From: Candidatus Saccharimonadota bacterium
GTDB taxonomy: Bacteria > Patescibacteriota > Saccharimonadia > Saccharimonadales > Saccharimonadaceae
NCBI GenBank assembly: GCA_900555265.1
Contig: UNSL01000001.1
Location: 62,001 to 126,000 of the forward strand
Direction of reading: 5' to 3'
DNA length: 64,000 bases
The notes below the pieces were generated by a model, which worked only from the letters and a program-made list of their open reading frames with translations, was not told the DNA's origin and ran no database searches. Numbering within the stretch: the stretch's first letter is position 1; the number at the start of each line of letters is the position of its first letter. Shown in pieces: positions 1-9,609 of this stretch. A program made the translations under genes and the position numbers.

Positions 1-1
1 G

Positions 2-2026
2 GCTGGCGACCGATCAATTAGCGGTATTCCTCGAAAGATCAAGGAAATCATCCTTGCAATCGAAGTCGAACGTATGTATAGTAAAGACCAAATTCTGTCA
101 TTATATCTGAACGAGTCTCCTTACGGCGGTCGTCGTAACGGCGCAGAGTCTGCCGCTCAAACATACTTCGGTAAGCACGCTAAAGACCTGACGCTGGCGG
201 AAGCGGCGCTAATTGCTGGTATTCCACAGAATCCAACTTACTATAATCCATATAACACCGCTGGAAATAAGGCTTTAATTGCCCGACAACATACAGTTCT
301 GGATTACATGGCTGAGCAAGGCGTTATTACCAAGGATGAGGCTGAAAAAGCTAAAAAGATTGACATTTTAAGTACACTTAAGCCGCAGACTGAGCATTTG
401 GAGAATATTAAGGCTCCTCACTTCCTATTGATGGTTCGCAATCAGTTGAGTAAAGAACTCGGCGAATCAGTCGTTGGACGCGGTGGATTGACGATTAAAA
501 CCACCCTCGACTGGCGAATTCAGGAGAAACTTGAAAATGAAATGAAATCGTTCTTTGCAACGGGTCGACCAGACGCTGTGCGAATTAGTAACGGCGCTGC
601 AACAGTCGAAGACGTTCAGACTGGACAAATCGTAGCGCTTGTTGGTAGCCGTGACTTTAACTACACCGGCTTTGGTCAAGACAACGCCGCAGTTTCCTAT
701 ATCCAGCCAGGTTCCACAATTAAGTCACTTGTCTTTGCTCAATTATTCGACAAGCACGACAGCAAGCAAGCATACGGTAGCGGCACGGTATTAGCCGATG
801 AAAATATTGATAAACTGTACGGCGCAACCCTAAGGAACTGGGACAATAAGTTTATGGGTGCCATCAATATTCGAAGAGCGCTAGCTCTATCCCGAAACGT
901 TCCAGCCATTAAAGCCGCTTACATCGTTGGCGACGGATCCGCTAAACCAGTCGTCGAGGGAATCCGCAGAATGGGCGATACTAACTATTGCCGCCAGGAA
1001 GAAAATGCCGGCGGTTACGGACTCGGTGCAGCAATTGGCGCATGTGGAACCAAGCAGACAGAATTAGTAAATGCCTACTCAACGCTGGCGCGAATGGGAG
1101 TCCAAAAAGATATTTCAAGTGTTATCGAGGTAAAGAACAGCCAAGGTGAAACTCTGAAAAAATGGAAAGATGAAGGCAAGCAAGTTATCGACTCGCAATC
1201 AGCATACATCGTGAATGACATCTTGTCCGACCGAACTCCTGGACTTCACGGCTGGATGGGCGTCAATGGCGTTCGAACCTCTGCAAAGACTGGTACGTCA
1301 GACAAGGGTTCACAGCCAAAAGACCTCTGGATTATCAACTACAGCCCAGCTCTAGTCATGGGAATGTGGCTCGGAAACTCCGACACTAGCGTGATTGGTA
1401 CATCAGCCTCCAACTACGGCATGCCAGTAATTAGAAGCGTTATGGAATTTGCCCACACCCAAGTTTATGCCAAAGAAGGCAAATGGAAGTCAGGTCAATG
1501 GTATGAGCGACCAAGCGGAATCCAGACTGTCAACGGTGAGCTCTACCCATCATGGTGGAATAAGAGACAAAGTCAATCTACAGAGAAAATCACCTTCGAT
1601 AAAGTCTCTAAGAAAAAGGCAACAAACTGTACTCCGGATGGCGCAAGGGAAGAGATTGAAGTGACAAAGATTATCGATCCTTTGACTAAGAAAGAATCAA
1701 TTACCGTTCCTTCAGGATATGACGCGAACGCAGAAGATGACGTTCACAAGTGCGACGACACTAAACCGCAAATTGGAGCAATATCATACACCAACAGCGG
1801 TAAGAAATATACGATAAATGTCGACGTTACAGCAGGAACTTGGGGCTTATCGGCAATCGAAATTACCGTGGACGGAAAGAGCATTAAGAGTTCAGAAATT
1901 ACTTCAAGCGGCAAGCAGACCGCTACGGTAGAGTTTGACACAACAGGAGCGCACACAGTTTCTGTAACCGTCAGAGACTCTGCATATTACACTGCCACTT
2001 CAACTGGTAGCATCCAAGTCAACTAA
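2..2026 (+). CDS. Class A penicillin-binding protein (PBP1A type), 5' end outside window
   Basis: This bifunctional peptidoglycan synthase polymerises glycan strands and cross-links the peptides outside the cytoplasmic membrane. The reading frame is open from base 2, so the true start and the first part of the glycosyltransferase 51 domain lie upstream. The visible part starts inside that domain (the region around IEVERMYSKDQIL and LYLNESPYGG). The transpeptidase motifs follow: STIK near base 713, SRN near 889 and KTG near 1287. About 90 C-terminal residues (from about base 1760) form a threonine/serine-rich beta domain resembling an Ig-like fold. The family assignment is firm; a first ATG at base 74 would cut into the domain and is not the start. 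Confidence 0.93.
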   Translation, partial: AGDRSISGIPRKIKEIILAIEVERMYSKDQILSLYLNESPYGGRRNGAESAAQTYFGKHAKDLTLAEAALIAGIPQNPTYYNPYNTAGNKALIARQHTVLDYMAEQGVITKDEAEKAKKIDILSTLKPQTEHLENIKAPHFLLMVRNQLSKELGESVVGRGGLTIKTTLDWRIQEKLENEMKSFFATGRPDAVRISNGAATVEDVQTGQIVALVGSRDFNYTGFGQDNAAVSYIQPGSTIKSLVFAQLFDKHDSKQAYGSGTVLADENIDKLYGATLRNWDNKFMGAINIRRALALSRNVPAIKAAYIVGDGSAKPVVEGIRRMGDTNYCRQEENAGGYGLGAAIGACGTKQTELVNAYSTLARMGVQKDISSVIEVKNSQGETLKKWKDEGKQVIDSQSAYIVNDILSDRTPGLHGWMGVNGVRTSAKTGTSDKGSQPKDLWIINYSPALVMGMWLGNSDTSVIGTSASNYGMPVIRSVMEFAHTQVYAKEGKWKSGQWYERPSGIQTVNGELYPSWWNKRQSQSTEKITFDKVSKKKATNCTPDGAREEIEVTKIIDPLTKKESITVPSGYDANAEDDVHKCDDTKPQIGAISYTNSGKKYTINVDVTAGTWGLSAIEITVDGKSIKSSEITSSGKQTATVEFDTTGAHTVSVTVRDSAYYTATSTGSIQVN

Positions 2027-2031
2027 ATAAA

Positions 2032-2838
2032 CTATTGTTTATTCACCAAATTAATCAGCTCAGCCTCGTGTTGAGCTGATGTTTTTGAGCGACCATTTGT
2101 GCGCTTCTTAGGAACGCTGGTCTTCTGCTTTACAGGTTTTTTCTGTTCAACCACAAGCTTCGCAAACATCATTTTTCCAGCGTCGGTCTGCAAACTTCGG
2201 ATGATCTCAATCTTCTTCGTTTGTCCAATGTAGCGCTTGGCGTTCTCAACAACCACCATCGTTCCATCTTTCAAATAGCCAACCGCTTGATGAGAATCTT
2301 GCCCCTTCTGCGACAACTCCAAATCCAGCTCGTCACCAGGTAAATAGCTCATCCTCAAACTTTTCGCCAGCTCATTGATATTCAAAACCTTAACGCCGTC
2401 AACTTGCGCCACCTTATTCAAATTGTAATCAAGCGTCAATACCGCCGCATCCATTTCCTTTGCCAATTTCAATAAGCGCGAATCCACACCTTCCGGCACG
2501 CGAATATTGTCGTCATATAGCTCGAATGAAGACTTCAAAATATCCTTAAGCTCCTTCACGACATCCATACCGAATCGCGCCCTTTCGCGCTTGTCATGGT
2601 CTGCGCCGTCGGCTAATAATTGCAATTCCGTCAACACGCTCCTTGGTACAATAACTTTTCCCAGTAAAAATCCAGTCTTCGCCAGTTCAGTCACTCGCCC
2701 ATCCATAAGTACTGACGTGTCGACCAAAATCGGCACCGCGCCCACAGATGAATTTCGTCGCGGTTTTGCCAAGAAATAAACCTCAGCCGCCAAACCAAGC
2801 AACATTATAATTATTATCAATCCGTAAAAATCTTTCAT
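2032..2838 (-). CDS. Membrane-anchored PIN-TRAM domain protein (YacL-like)
   Basis: This 268-aa protein has one N-terminal membrane helix, then a PIN nuclease-type domain opening with the acidic motif VDTSVLMDGR, and a C-terminal TRAM domain (around GYLKDGTMVVVENAKRYIG) that in this family binds nucleic acid. A basic Lys/Arg-rich tail ends the protein. YacL-type proteins are widespread and often lie beside radA and a CarD-like or cell-envelope gene, as here, but their substrate is not settled. I chose the ATG at 2838 because AGAAAGGA lies 6 nt upstream. The longer start at 2865 would run back into the end of radA. RNase activity is inferred from the fold only. Confidence 0.85.
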   Translation of the reverse strand: MKDFYGLIIIIMLLGLAAEVYFLAKPRRNSSVGAVPILVDTSVLMDGRVTELAKTGFLLGKVIVPRSVLTELQLLADGADHDKRERARFGMDVVKELKDILKSSFELYDDNIRVPEGVDSRLLKLAKEMDAAVLTLDYNLNKVAQVDGVKVLNINELAKSLRMSYLPGDELDLELSQKGQDSHQAVGYLKDGTMVVVENAKRYIGQTKKIEIIRSLQTDAGKMMFAKLVVEQKKPVKQKTSVPKKRTNGRSKTSAQHEAELINLVNKQ

Positions 2839-2848
2839 TTTTTCCTTT

Positions 2849-4201
2849 CTATTGTAAATAGTCAATCAGCGCCTGTCGCATATCGCTGACGCCTTTTATA
2901 AATTTATCTTTATGAACTTTCGGCGCAATCGCATAAGTGAAGCCCAGCTTCTTCGCCTCTTTAATTCGAGCTTGCCAATTCGTCGCCGAGCGAACCTCAC
3001 CACCCAAACCAATCTCACCAAACACCACAGCGCCTTCGTCCAGACTTCGCCCAGCACTAGCGCTAGCAATCGCCATCGCCACCGCCAAATCGGCCGCTGG
3101 ATCATTTAATTTCAGACCGCCGACCACATTGACATAAATATCCTTATCCGCCAACTTCAACTTTGTTCGCTTTTCCAAAACCGCCACCAACAGATTCAAT
3201 CGATTCAAATCAAAACCACTCGCCGTGCGCTTAGGATAGCCGAAGTTTGTAGGGTTGACTAGCGCCTGAATCTCCACCAAAAGCGGACGTGCGCCTTCCA
3301 TGGTCGCCAGCACAATTGACCCATCCAGATTCTGCCGCTCTGCCAGAAGTTCCGCCGACGGATTCTTCACGATTCTTAATCCCTGCTCGTCCATCTCAAA
3401 AATAGCCGCTTCGTTAGTCGAGCCGTATCTATTTTTCTGCGCCCGAACGACTCGAAAACCGCCATATCGATCGCCCTCAAAATTCAGCACAACATCCACC
3501 AAATGCTCCAATATTTTCGGACCAGCAATTGAACCCTCTTTGGTGACGTGACCAACCAAAATCACTGCCGTGCCCGAAGCTTTGGCGGCACGAATAATTA
3601 CATTTGACGAGTTGGTGATTTGACTGACAGACCCTGGAGCGGAGGAAATCTCACTGAGAGAAATTGTCTGAACTGAATCGACAATTGCCAGATCATATCC
3701 GCCTTGCTGAATTGACGCCGCAATATCTTCCGCGCTATTACTGGACGCCAGCTGCATTTTTTCCGAATCAGCCGCACCCAAACGCTTCGCACGAAGCTTC
3801 ACTTGAGAAACCGACTCTTCGCCGCTTACATATAGCACCGATTTTGATTTGGCAATATGTGCCGCAACTTGCGCCAAAAGCGTACTTTTCCCGATTCCTG
3901 GCTGACCTGCCACCAGCACCACGCCGCCAACCAAAAATCCACCACCCAAAACAGTGTCCAAATCGTCAATTCCAGTGCTTAATCTTTCTAGACCAGACTC
4001 AGAAGCAGCTTCACGAATGCTGGACGTTTTCAAGGCTTTGCCGCGCCCAGCCGATTTATCGACAACAGATGACCCGCCAGAAGAAACGACCTGCTCGACT
4101 AGCGAATTCCATTCCCCGCAATTTTCACACCTGCCAGCCCACTTTGAAAAACTAGCCCCGCACTGCTGACAAACAAATTGACTTCTAACTTTCGCCATCA
4201 T
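2849..4201 (-). CDS. radA: DNA repair/recombination ATPase RadA (Sms)
   Basis: RadA is a RecA-related helicase that extends strand exchange during recombination and natural transformation. The 450-aa protein has the full family layout: an N-terminal C4 zinc finger (CQQCG then CENCG, residues about 11-35), a RecA-like core with Walker A GQPGIGKST near residue 100, the RadA-specific KNRYG motif near 256, and a C-terminal Lon-like domain. The start overlaps the stop of the upstream peptidase gene as ATGATG, with GGAGG 7 nt before it, so the two are translationally coupled. It sits in the clpC-peptidase-radA-PIN/TRAM run. Confidence 0.96.
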   Translation of the reverse strand: MMAKVRSQFVCQQCGASFSKWAGRCENCGEWNSLVEQVVSSGGSSVVDKSAGRGKALKTSSIREAASESGLERLSTGIDDLDTVLGGGFLVGGVVLVAGQPGIGKSTLLAQVAAHIAKSKSVLYVSGEESVSQVKLRAKRLGAADSEKMQLASSNSAEDIAASIQQGGYDLAIVDSVQTISLSEISSAPGSVSQITNSSNVIIRAAKASGTAVILVGHVTKEGSIAGPKILEHLVDVVLNFEGDRYGGFRVVRAQKNRYGSTNEAAIFEMDEQGLRIVKNPSAELLAERQNLDGSIVLATMEGARPLLVEIQALVNPTNFGYPKRTASGFDLNRLNLLVAVLEKRTKLKLADKDIYVNVVGGLKLNDPAADLAVAMAIASASAGRSLDEGAVVFGEIGLGGEVRSATNWQARIKEAKKLGFTYAIAPKVHKDKFIKGVSDMRQALIDYLQ

Positions 4202-5178
4202 TTCGCCCCCTCCAAACTATCCAAACTTTTATTCAATTCATCAATCTGCACTCCCAACTCCCTAAGCCGCAAAACATCGGAATTGTAAGAATTGATCTCA
4301 GAATTCAAATTGGCACGCCTTTCGTTCAACTCCGAGAGCTCCGCCTTCAGGGCTTGGCGTTGACTATAAAAATCACTCTGTGACAAAAATCCGCCACTAA
4401 CGCCCGCTCGCCGATTAAAGTCCGCCACGCGACTATTATAATCCGCCAAATCAGTTGAATATTGCGATAATTCTCTGTTCAATTTTTCCTTCCGGACCTT
4501 CAACGACTCACTCAATTTCTGTGCTTCATTCTCTCTGGACTCAAATTTTTCTTGATATTGCGCGTGCAATTTCACAACTTCGGATCTATCAGTAAAATAT
4601 CGTCGATAATATTCTTCCAGCTCGTCGCCCAAATCTGCAAATTCCGTCCCCAAAATCGAATGTAACTCGTTAGCTCTCGTTCCAGGTTGCGCACGATCAT
4701 AATACTCCATTCGCTCGGACAATTTCTTATTTTTCACATTATTATAAGCCTGCTCCAAAAGCTCGCTCAAATGAGATTTCTCCGACGCGCTCAACCTTTC
4801 CCAAGCAGCGTGCAACATCTCATGCGCCGCCGTCACTTCTTTCACGCCGTCAAGTTCAGAATTGGTCACGTTATAAATATAAATATCCCTAGACGACGGA
4901 TTGTAACAACCCAAAATCGCATTTCCCTTTTCTACGCGAAGGCAATCTTCGTTGAATTCGTTCGCCGATTTGATCTGCGGATTAGAAACATAGAACATTT
5001 TTCTGCCAACATCCGACATCTTTACGCGATCAGCAATAGCGACAATTTCCGCGCTCGGCTTATATTGCCACAGCGTAATCTCGTCAATAATTTGCTGACG
5101 ATTCATCATCACAAAAACCGCAGCAGAAAGTACAATTATCGGCGTGAGAACGCTGAATATTTTACGCACGATTGACAT
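4198..5178 (-). CDS. Membrane-anchored HExxH metallopeptidase with coiled-coil tail
   Basis: The protein has 326 aa with one membrane helix (about residues 8-25), so most of it should lie outside the cytoplasm. A zinc-peptidase HExxH motif, HEMLH, sits at residues 119-123, and an acidic residue near 185 (in GTEFADL) could be the third ligand. Residues about 195-320 are heptad-like and rich in Glu, Lys, Leu and Ser, forming a long coiled coil. I do not recognise a named family. The start overlaps the last 17 nt of clpC and the end overlaps radA, so it is in that operon. A role in envelope or surface processing is only a guess from the anchor and motif. Confidence 0.7.
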   Translation of the reverse strand: MSIVRKIFSVLTPIIVLSAAVFVMMNRQQIIDEITLWQYKPSAEIVAIADRVKMSDVGRKMFYVSNPQIKSANEFNEDCLRVEKGNAILGCYNPSSRDIYIYNVTNSELDGVKEVTAAHEMLHAAWERLSASEKSHLSELLEQAYNNVKNKKLSERMEYYDRAQPGTRANELHSILGTEFADLGDELEEYYRRYFTDRSEVVKLHAQYQEKFESRENEAQKLSESLKVRKEKLNRELSQYSTDLADYNSRVADFNRRAGVSGGFLSQSDFYSQRQALKAELSELNERRANLNSEINSYNSDVLRLRELGVQIDELNKSLDSLEGAK

Positions 5179-7618
5179 TAATCACCACCTTATCATTATC
5201 AATTTTAGCCTCCAGCGTGTCGCCAGGTTTTGCTTTATTGGACAATAAAACATCGCTCAATGGATCCGCCAGCTCCGACTGAATTGTTCGTCTTAAGACT
5301 CGCACGCCGCGTTGCTCGTCAAATCCTCGATCAATCAACCAACGATTCGCCGAAGAAGTAATATCAAGCGTCATTCCATGTCGACCAACAGCCTTGACTA
5401 AATCAGATGTGAGATTGTCGAAAATCTTTCGTACGACCGAACGAGACAACGGCTTAAACGTAATCACGCTATCAAATCTGCCAATCAATTCTGGGCGCAA
5501 AAATTCCTCAAGCTCACGCAGAGCGGCACGCGAATTTTTCTCGTGACGATTTTCGCTAGCCAACTTTTTCTGCCCAGGCGCGCCAAATCCCAGCTCCGAA
5601 TCCTGAATCATTTGCTCGGCACCGACGTTGCTCGTCAAGATAATAATCGTCTGTCGAAAACTCACCGTTCGCCCGTGAGAATCGCTTAACTTGCCGTCCT
5701 CCAGGATTTGCAAAAGCAAATTCAGAACATCAGGATGCGCCTTTTCAATTTCATCGAACAACACCACGCTATATGGTCGACGACGAACTTTATCCGTCAA
5801 TTTCCCGCCATCTTCATAGCCAACATAACCAGCCGGCGCACCGACAAGACGACTAGCCGTGTGACGCTCAGAAAACTCGCTCATGTCAATTTTAATCAAG
5901 CTATCATCGCCGCCAAAAACTTCCCGCGCCAGAACTCGCGCCAATTCCGTCTTACCAACTCCAGTCGGACCCAGAAAGATAAACGACCCAAGCGGCCCAC
6001 TCTGACGATTTAGCCCAGCTTTATTGCGACGAATCGCGCGCGCCAATTGCTCAATCGCTTCATTCTGACCAAGAACGCTTTGACTCAGTCGCTTCTCCAG
6101 GCGAATCAAATCCTTCATCTGATTTAATGATAATCTGTCAATCGGAATATTCGTCATCGCCGAAACCGCCCGACGCAAATATTCATCGGTCAATACCGGC
6201 TCATCACTGGCTTCATCTTTCAACGCCTCGGCTTGTAATTCCAATTGTCGCATTTGCATCTTAAATTCTGCGGCTTTTTCATAATCCTCAGCCTCGACCG
6301 CGGCGTCAATTTTCCCAGCCAATCGCTTAATTTGACGAGCCAACTTGTCCTTACGCGACAATTTTATTGGCGAACTAGACTTCAATAAACTCGCCGCCTC
6401 GTCAATCACGTCAATCGCCTTATCTGGCAAAAATCGCTCCGTCACGTAACGCTGGCTCAAATCCACCGCCTCAGTCAGCATTTCGTCAGGAATCTGAACT
6501 TGGTGATGCTTGGCTAATTTTCCCCTTAAACCTCGCATCATTTCCACCGCCTCTTCTGGCGACGGCTCATTGACCGTCACCGATTGGAAACGCCGTGACA
6601 ACGCAGCGTCTTTTTCGATATGTTTTCGATATTCATCAAACGTCGTCGCGCCAATTAGTCGCACCTCGCCTCGCGACAACGCTGGCTTCAATACATTCGC
6701 CGCATCCATCGAGCCTTCAGCCGAACCAGCGCCAACCAACAGATGTAACTCGTCAATAAATAAAATAACTTCTTGATGTTTTTTAGCGACCGCCAGAACT
6801 TTTTGCAATCGTTCCTCGAATTGTCCGCGATATTTCGTCCCCGCAATCATCGCCGTCAAATCCAGTTGAAAAAGTCGCTTACCCTTCAAAAATTCGGGAA
6901 CTTTATTATCAGCAATCCTTTGCGCCAAGCCCTCAACGACCGCAGTTTTACCGACGCCAGGTTCGCCAATTAGCGCTGGATTATTCTTACTCCGCCGACC
7001 TAAAATCGTGATCATTCGCTGAATTTCCGACGCTCGACCAATCACCGGATCCAAAAATCCTTCGCTGGCACGCCGCGTCAAATCGACACCGAATTTCTCC
7101 AAAACTCGCAAATCGCCAGAATTTTTACTTGCCGTACTACGCTCGCTCTGCAGAGATTCAAATTGCTGTTTATCGAACACATCTTCCAAACTTCCACGCA
7201 GATTGTCAATGTCAATATTCATATCTCGCAGCAATTTAGTCGCTCGCGCCTCGTGCTGCTGCAGCATTCCATAAACGATGTGTTCCGTGCCAATTTTTTC
7301 CTGCCCAAATTCGACCGCCAACTGCCAAGCAATTCTTATTAATTCAACAACTTCAGCGCTCAAACCCTTACTTACAATCGTAATCACCAGCGGCTTTGCG
7401 GTCAGATTCAACGCCATTTCCGCCCGGTCCAAAGTTACGCCGTTTTCAGCCAAAATCTTCGCACCTAGCGACGAATTTTGCGCCAACACACCAAGCAAAA
7501 CATGCTCCGTGCCAACATATTCACTCCCCTCATTATGCGCCAGAAAACCAGCTCGCCCCAAACTGGCTCGAGCCGTTTCTGTCAGCCGAGGTTCTAATTC
7601 AGAAAAATCTTCTGACAT
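5162..7618 (-). CDS. clpC: ATP-dependent Clp protease ATP-binding subunit ClpC
   Basis: ClpC is a hexameric AAA+ unfoldase that feeds proteins to ClpP. The 818-aa protein shows two N-terminal Clp repeats (residues about 10-150), an AAA-1 domain with Walker A GEPGVGKT and the ELH/GAGSAEG region, a middle domain with a UVR-like motif ([13 protein letters not shown]), and an AAA-2 domain with GPTGVGKT and [11 protein letters not shown]. The ATG at 7618 is preceded by AGGAGGGCGAT. The longer frame to 7678 runs into nusA. It lies 40 nt after nusA in the same direction and overlaps the downstream peptidase by 17 nt. Confidence 0.96.
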   Translation of the reverse strand: MSEDFSELEPRLTETARASLGRAGFLAHNEGSEYVGTEHVLLGVLAQNSSLGAKILAENGVTLDRAEMALNLTAKPLVITIVSKGLSAEVVELIRIAWQLAVEFGQEKIGTEHIVYGMLQQHEARATKLLRDMNIDIDNLRGSLEDVFDKQQFESLQSERSTASKNSGDLRVLEKFGVDLTRRASEGFLDPVIGRASEIQRMITILGRRSKNNPALIGEPGVGKTAVVEGLAQRIADNKVPEFLKGKRLFQLDLTAMIAGTKYRGQFEERLQKVLAVAKKHQEVILFIDELHLLVGAGSAEGSMDAANVLKPALSRGEVRLIGATTFDEYRKHIEKDAALSRRFQSVTVNEPSPEEAVEMMRGLRGKLAKHHQVQIPDEMLTEAVDLSQRYVTERFLPDKAIDVIDEAASLLKSSSPIKLSRKDKLARQIKRLAGKIDAAVEAEDYEKAAEFKMQMRQLELQAEALKDEASDEPVLTDEYLRRAVSAMTNIPIDRLSLNQMKDLIRLEKRLSQSVLGQNEAIEQLARAIRRNKAGLNRQSGPLGSFIFLGPTGVGKTELARVLAREVFGGDDSLIKIDMSEFSERHTASRLVGAPAGYVGYEDGGKLTDKVRRRPYSVVLFDEIEKAHPDVLNLLLQILEDGKLSDSHGRTVSFRQTIIILTSNVGAEQMIQDSELGFGAPGQKKLASENRHEKNSRAALRELEEFLRPELIGRFDSVITFKPLSRSVVRKIFDNLTSDLVKAVGRHGMTLDITSSANRWLIDRGFDEQRGVRVLRRTIQSELADPLSDVLLSNKAKPGDTLEAKIDNDKVVINVNRA

Positions 7619-7658
7619 ATCGCCCTCCTTTCGTTTTCGGCGATTCGCAGAAGGCAGC

Positions 7659-8780
7659 TTATTCCGCCACCTCCTCAACTACGCTCATCAAGCTATCCTC
7701 AATATTCTTTCGAGGTTTTGGTTCTGCCTTAACAGGAGCTTTTGCTTCGATATCTAATTCATAACCAGTCAATCGACTTGCCAAGCGAACGTTCTGTCCA
7801 GCGCGACCAATTGCTATTGATTGCTGATCTTCGCTAACATAAACCGTCGCACGCTTCTCGTCTTCATTGACAGTCACACTCAAAACCTCTGCTGGGCTCA
7901 TTGCATTAGCAATAAATCCAGCCGCATCCTCCTCGTATGGAATAATGTCAATTTTTTCCTGCTCGCCAATTTCATTCATCACAGCCTGAACGCGGGCGCC
8001 GTGGCCACCAACAAACGTACCAACTGGATCAACGCCAGGTAGCGCCGAAGAAACCGCCAATTTGGTTCGGCGACCAGCTTCGCGAGCGATTGCCTTAATC
8101 TCAACTGCACCAGTTTCCATCTCTGGAACTTCTTGATTGAACAAGAATCGCACAAATTCTTCATTGCCACGGCTAAGAATCAATTGCGGACCGCGACCTT
8201 CGCGCTCAATATCCTTAATATAAACCTTAATTCGACGACCAACGCCGTAATATTCACCAGGAATTTGCTCACTCTGAGGCATAATTCCGACAGCCTTGCC
8301 CAGCTCAATTCGCACAACGCGTGGCTCAACTCGTTGAACTGTACCGATAACAACCGTACCGATCTTATCCTCAAATTCCGCCAAAACAACTTCACGCTCA
8401 GCTTCGCGCAGACGCTGCAAAATCACTTGCTTAGCAGTCTGAGCTGCAACTCGACCAAAAGTCGTCACGTTATGAGTTTCCATCACAACTTCACCACCAA
8501 GCTCAGCCGCAGGATCTATCTCCTTAGCTTCCTCTAGGCCGATTTGATTGGCATCATTCTCAACTTCTTCAACAACAGTTTTAACAACCGACACGACAGC
8601 CGTACCGTTATTGATATTCAAGCTTGCGCGAACCAACTGATCTCGCGTACCGTTATCACGACGCCAAGCCGCCGCAATCGCCTGTTCAATCACGCTCAAA
8701 ACTGTTTCTTCTGGCAAGTTTTTTTCCTCAGCAATCGTACGCACTGCCAACGTCAACTGCTTGATATTCAAATCTTCCAT
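7659..8780 (-). CDS. nusA: Transcription termination/antitermination factor NusA
   Basis: NusA binds RNA polymerase and nascent RNA and tunes pausing, termination and antitermination. The 373-aa protein has the N-terminal polymerase-binding domain, an S1 domain (about residues 130-205, GTVQRVEPRVVRIELG) and tandem KH domains (with GAVEIKAIAREAGRRTKLAV and AIGRAGQNVRLASRL). It lacks the C-terminal acidic repeats of E. coli NusA, as in Gram-positive bacteria. The ATG at 8780 has AAGGAG 6 nt upstream; the longer frame to 8873 crosses the leader. It heads the nusA-clpC-peptidase-radA-PIN/TRAM operon. The leader carries a terminator-like hairpin, listed separately. Confidence 0.96.
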   Translation of the reverse strand: MEDLNIKQLTLAVRTIAEEKNLPEETVLSVIEQAIAAAWRRDNGTRDQLVRASLNINNGTAVVSVVKTVVEEVENDANQIGLEEAKEIDPAAELGGEVVMETHNVTTFGRVAAQTAKQVILQRLREAEREVVLAEFEDKIGTVVIGTVQRVEPRVVRIELGKAVGIMPQSEQIPGEYYGVGRRIKVYIKDIEREGRGPQLILSRGNEEFVRFLFNQEVPEMETGAVEIKAIAREAGRRTKLAVSSALPGVDPVGTFVGGHGARVQAVMNEIGEQEKIDIIPYEEDAAGFIANAMSPAEVLSVTVNEDEKRATVYVSEDQQSIAIGRAGQNVRLASRLTGYELDIEAKAPVKAEPKPRKNIEDSLMSVVEEVAE

Positions 8781-8834
8781 TACATTCTCCTTCTTATTAA
8801 TTATATCTTTTTCCGTCTCAAACTTCCATAAACG

Positions 8835-8863
8835 AAAAACTCCGACCTGCCGGCCGGATGAGT
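8835..8863 (-). terminator. Terminator-like hairpin upstream of nusA
   Basis: On the minus strand a stem of CCGGCC/GGTCGG extended by ACT/AGT, with a 4-nt loop, is followed by a T run. It may end the HNH nuclease transcript, whose stop is at 8897. If nusA uses the promoter at 8872-8900, the same hairpin would instead act as an attenuator in the nusA leader. Confidence 0.6.
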
Positions 8864-8871
8864 ACTTTCTC

Positions 8872-8900
8872 ATTGTATTAAAAATTTTTCATTTTGTCAA
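8872..8900 (-). promoter_or_regulatory. Candidate nusA operon promoter
   Basis: The minus strand carries a perfect -35 TTGACA (8895-8900), a 17-nt spacer and -10 TACAAT (8872-8877). The -35 overlaps the HNH stop codon. A second -10, TATAAT at 8800-8805, lies closer to nusA but has only a weak -35 (TGGAAG). Which promoter is used cannot be told from sequence. Confidence 0.6.
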
Positions 8901-9589
8901 TTTACTTCCACGCACTTTTCCAGAATTCCCGACATCACGCCTTTTTCAGCTTCCGTTACCCACAGGCGATATTTTCGTTTCACAGCCACTTGTCGCGCAA
9001 TATATTGGCACCTAAAAGGTTTATTGCTCGGCAGCCAAGTCGCCGCATCGCCGTCACCTTTGGCTTGGTTTGCTGGACCGTCAACCGCTAATAAATTTAA
9101 CGGATCATTCGCTAATTTCTCTCGCTCTTCTGGAGAAATTTGCTGCGCACCCTTTTGCCAAGCATCGCTCAAAGCCACGACGTGATCAATCTGGACCTTA
9201 GAGCTGGTTTTTTCGCCGCGCTGAAATTGGATTGTTTGACCGGTGTACGGATCATTCAGCACACCCGATAAAACTCGACATTTTTCATCAATTTTCTCAT
9301 CTGTCAAATCTCGCGCCAGAATCACTTCTCGTACAGAGCAGCCGTTAATTTTGCCCCAGCCGTTGCCGAACTGCTTTCTGGAATAACCAGTTTTTGGCGC
9401 ACGTCCTTTAACTTCTATCTTTTCCAATTCCGCTTTCGCATCCGAATTGCCAAATAATTCTCGTTGCGTTGAAGTTTGAATTGTCTGAGGCTCGGGTTGT
9501 GAAATTCGCGAAGCCCAAACTGCCACGCCGACTATCAAAATTACCAGCGCAATCACCACTTGCCGACGTCGTATTTTATTCACCCTCAT
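8897..9589 (-). CDS. Membrane-anchored HNH endonuclease family protein (DUF1524-like)
   Basis: The protein has 230 aa, with one N-terminal membrane helix (about residues 9-26) after a basic start, so the nuclease domain should be outside the cytoplasm. The HNH core is visible as VQIDHVVALSDAWQKGA (about 130-147), followed by NDPLNLLAVDGPANQAKGD and DAATWLP, the layout of secreted DUF1524 nucleases of actinobacteria and streptomycetes. Metal-dependent DNA or RNA cleavage is expected from the family. The start codon lies 6 nt after a TATAAT, so the mRNA should be leaderless. Its start is only 20 bp from that of divergent pepN. In a cell unable to make nucleotides, a surface nuclease could help scavenging; that is inference. 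Confidence 0.85.
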   Translation of the reverse strand: MRVNKIRRRQVVIALVILIVGVAVWASRISQPEPQTIQTSTQRELFGNSDAKAELEKIEVKGRAPKTGYSRKQFGNGWGKINGCSVREVILARDLTDEKIDEKCRVLSGVLNDPYTGQTIQFQRGEKTSSKVQIDHVVALSDAWQKGAQQISPEEREKLANDPLNLLAVDGPANQAKGDGDAATWLPSNKPFRCQYIARQVAVKRKYRLWVTEAEKGVMSGILEKCVEVN

Positions 9590-9595
9590 GACTGT

Positions 9596-9603
9596 ATTAT
9601 AAT
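9596..9603. promoter_or_regulatory. Shared divergent -10 box for HNH nuclease and pepN
   Basis: The 8-bp ATTATAAT contains TATAAT on both strands: plus 9598-9603, minus 9596-9601. Each hexamer is exactly 6 nt from its start codon (9610 plus, 9589 minus). Both mRNAs are therefore predicted to be leaderless, and the two promoters cannot both be melted at once. Confidence 0.75.
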
Positions 9604-9609
9604 TAAACT

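Noticed and set aside
3664..4155. 163-codon plus-strand frame inside radA
   Set aside because: Antisense shadow of a strongly supported gene, with Pro/Gln/His-rich composition typical of such shadows.
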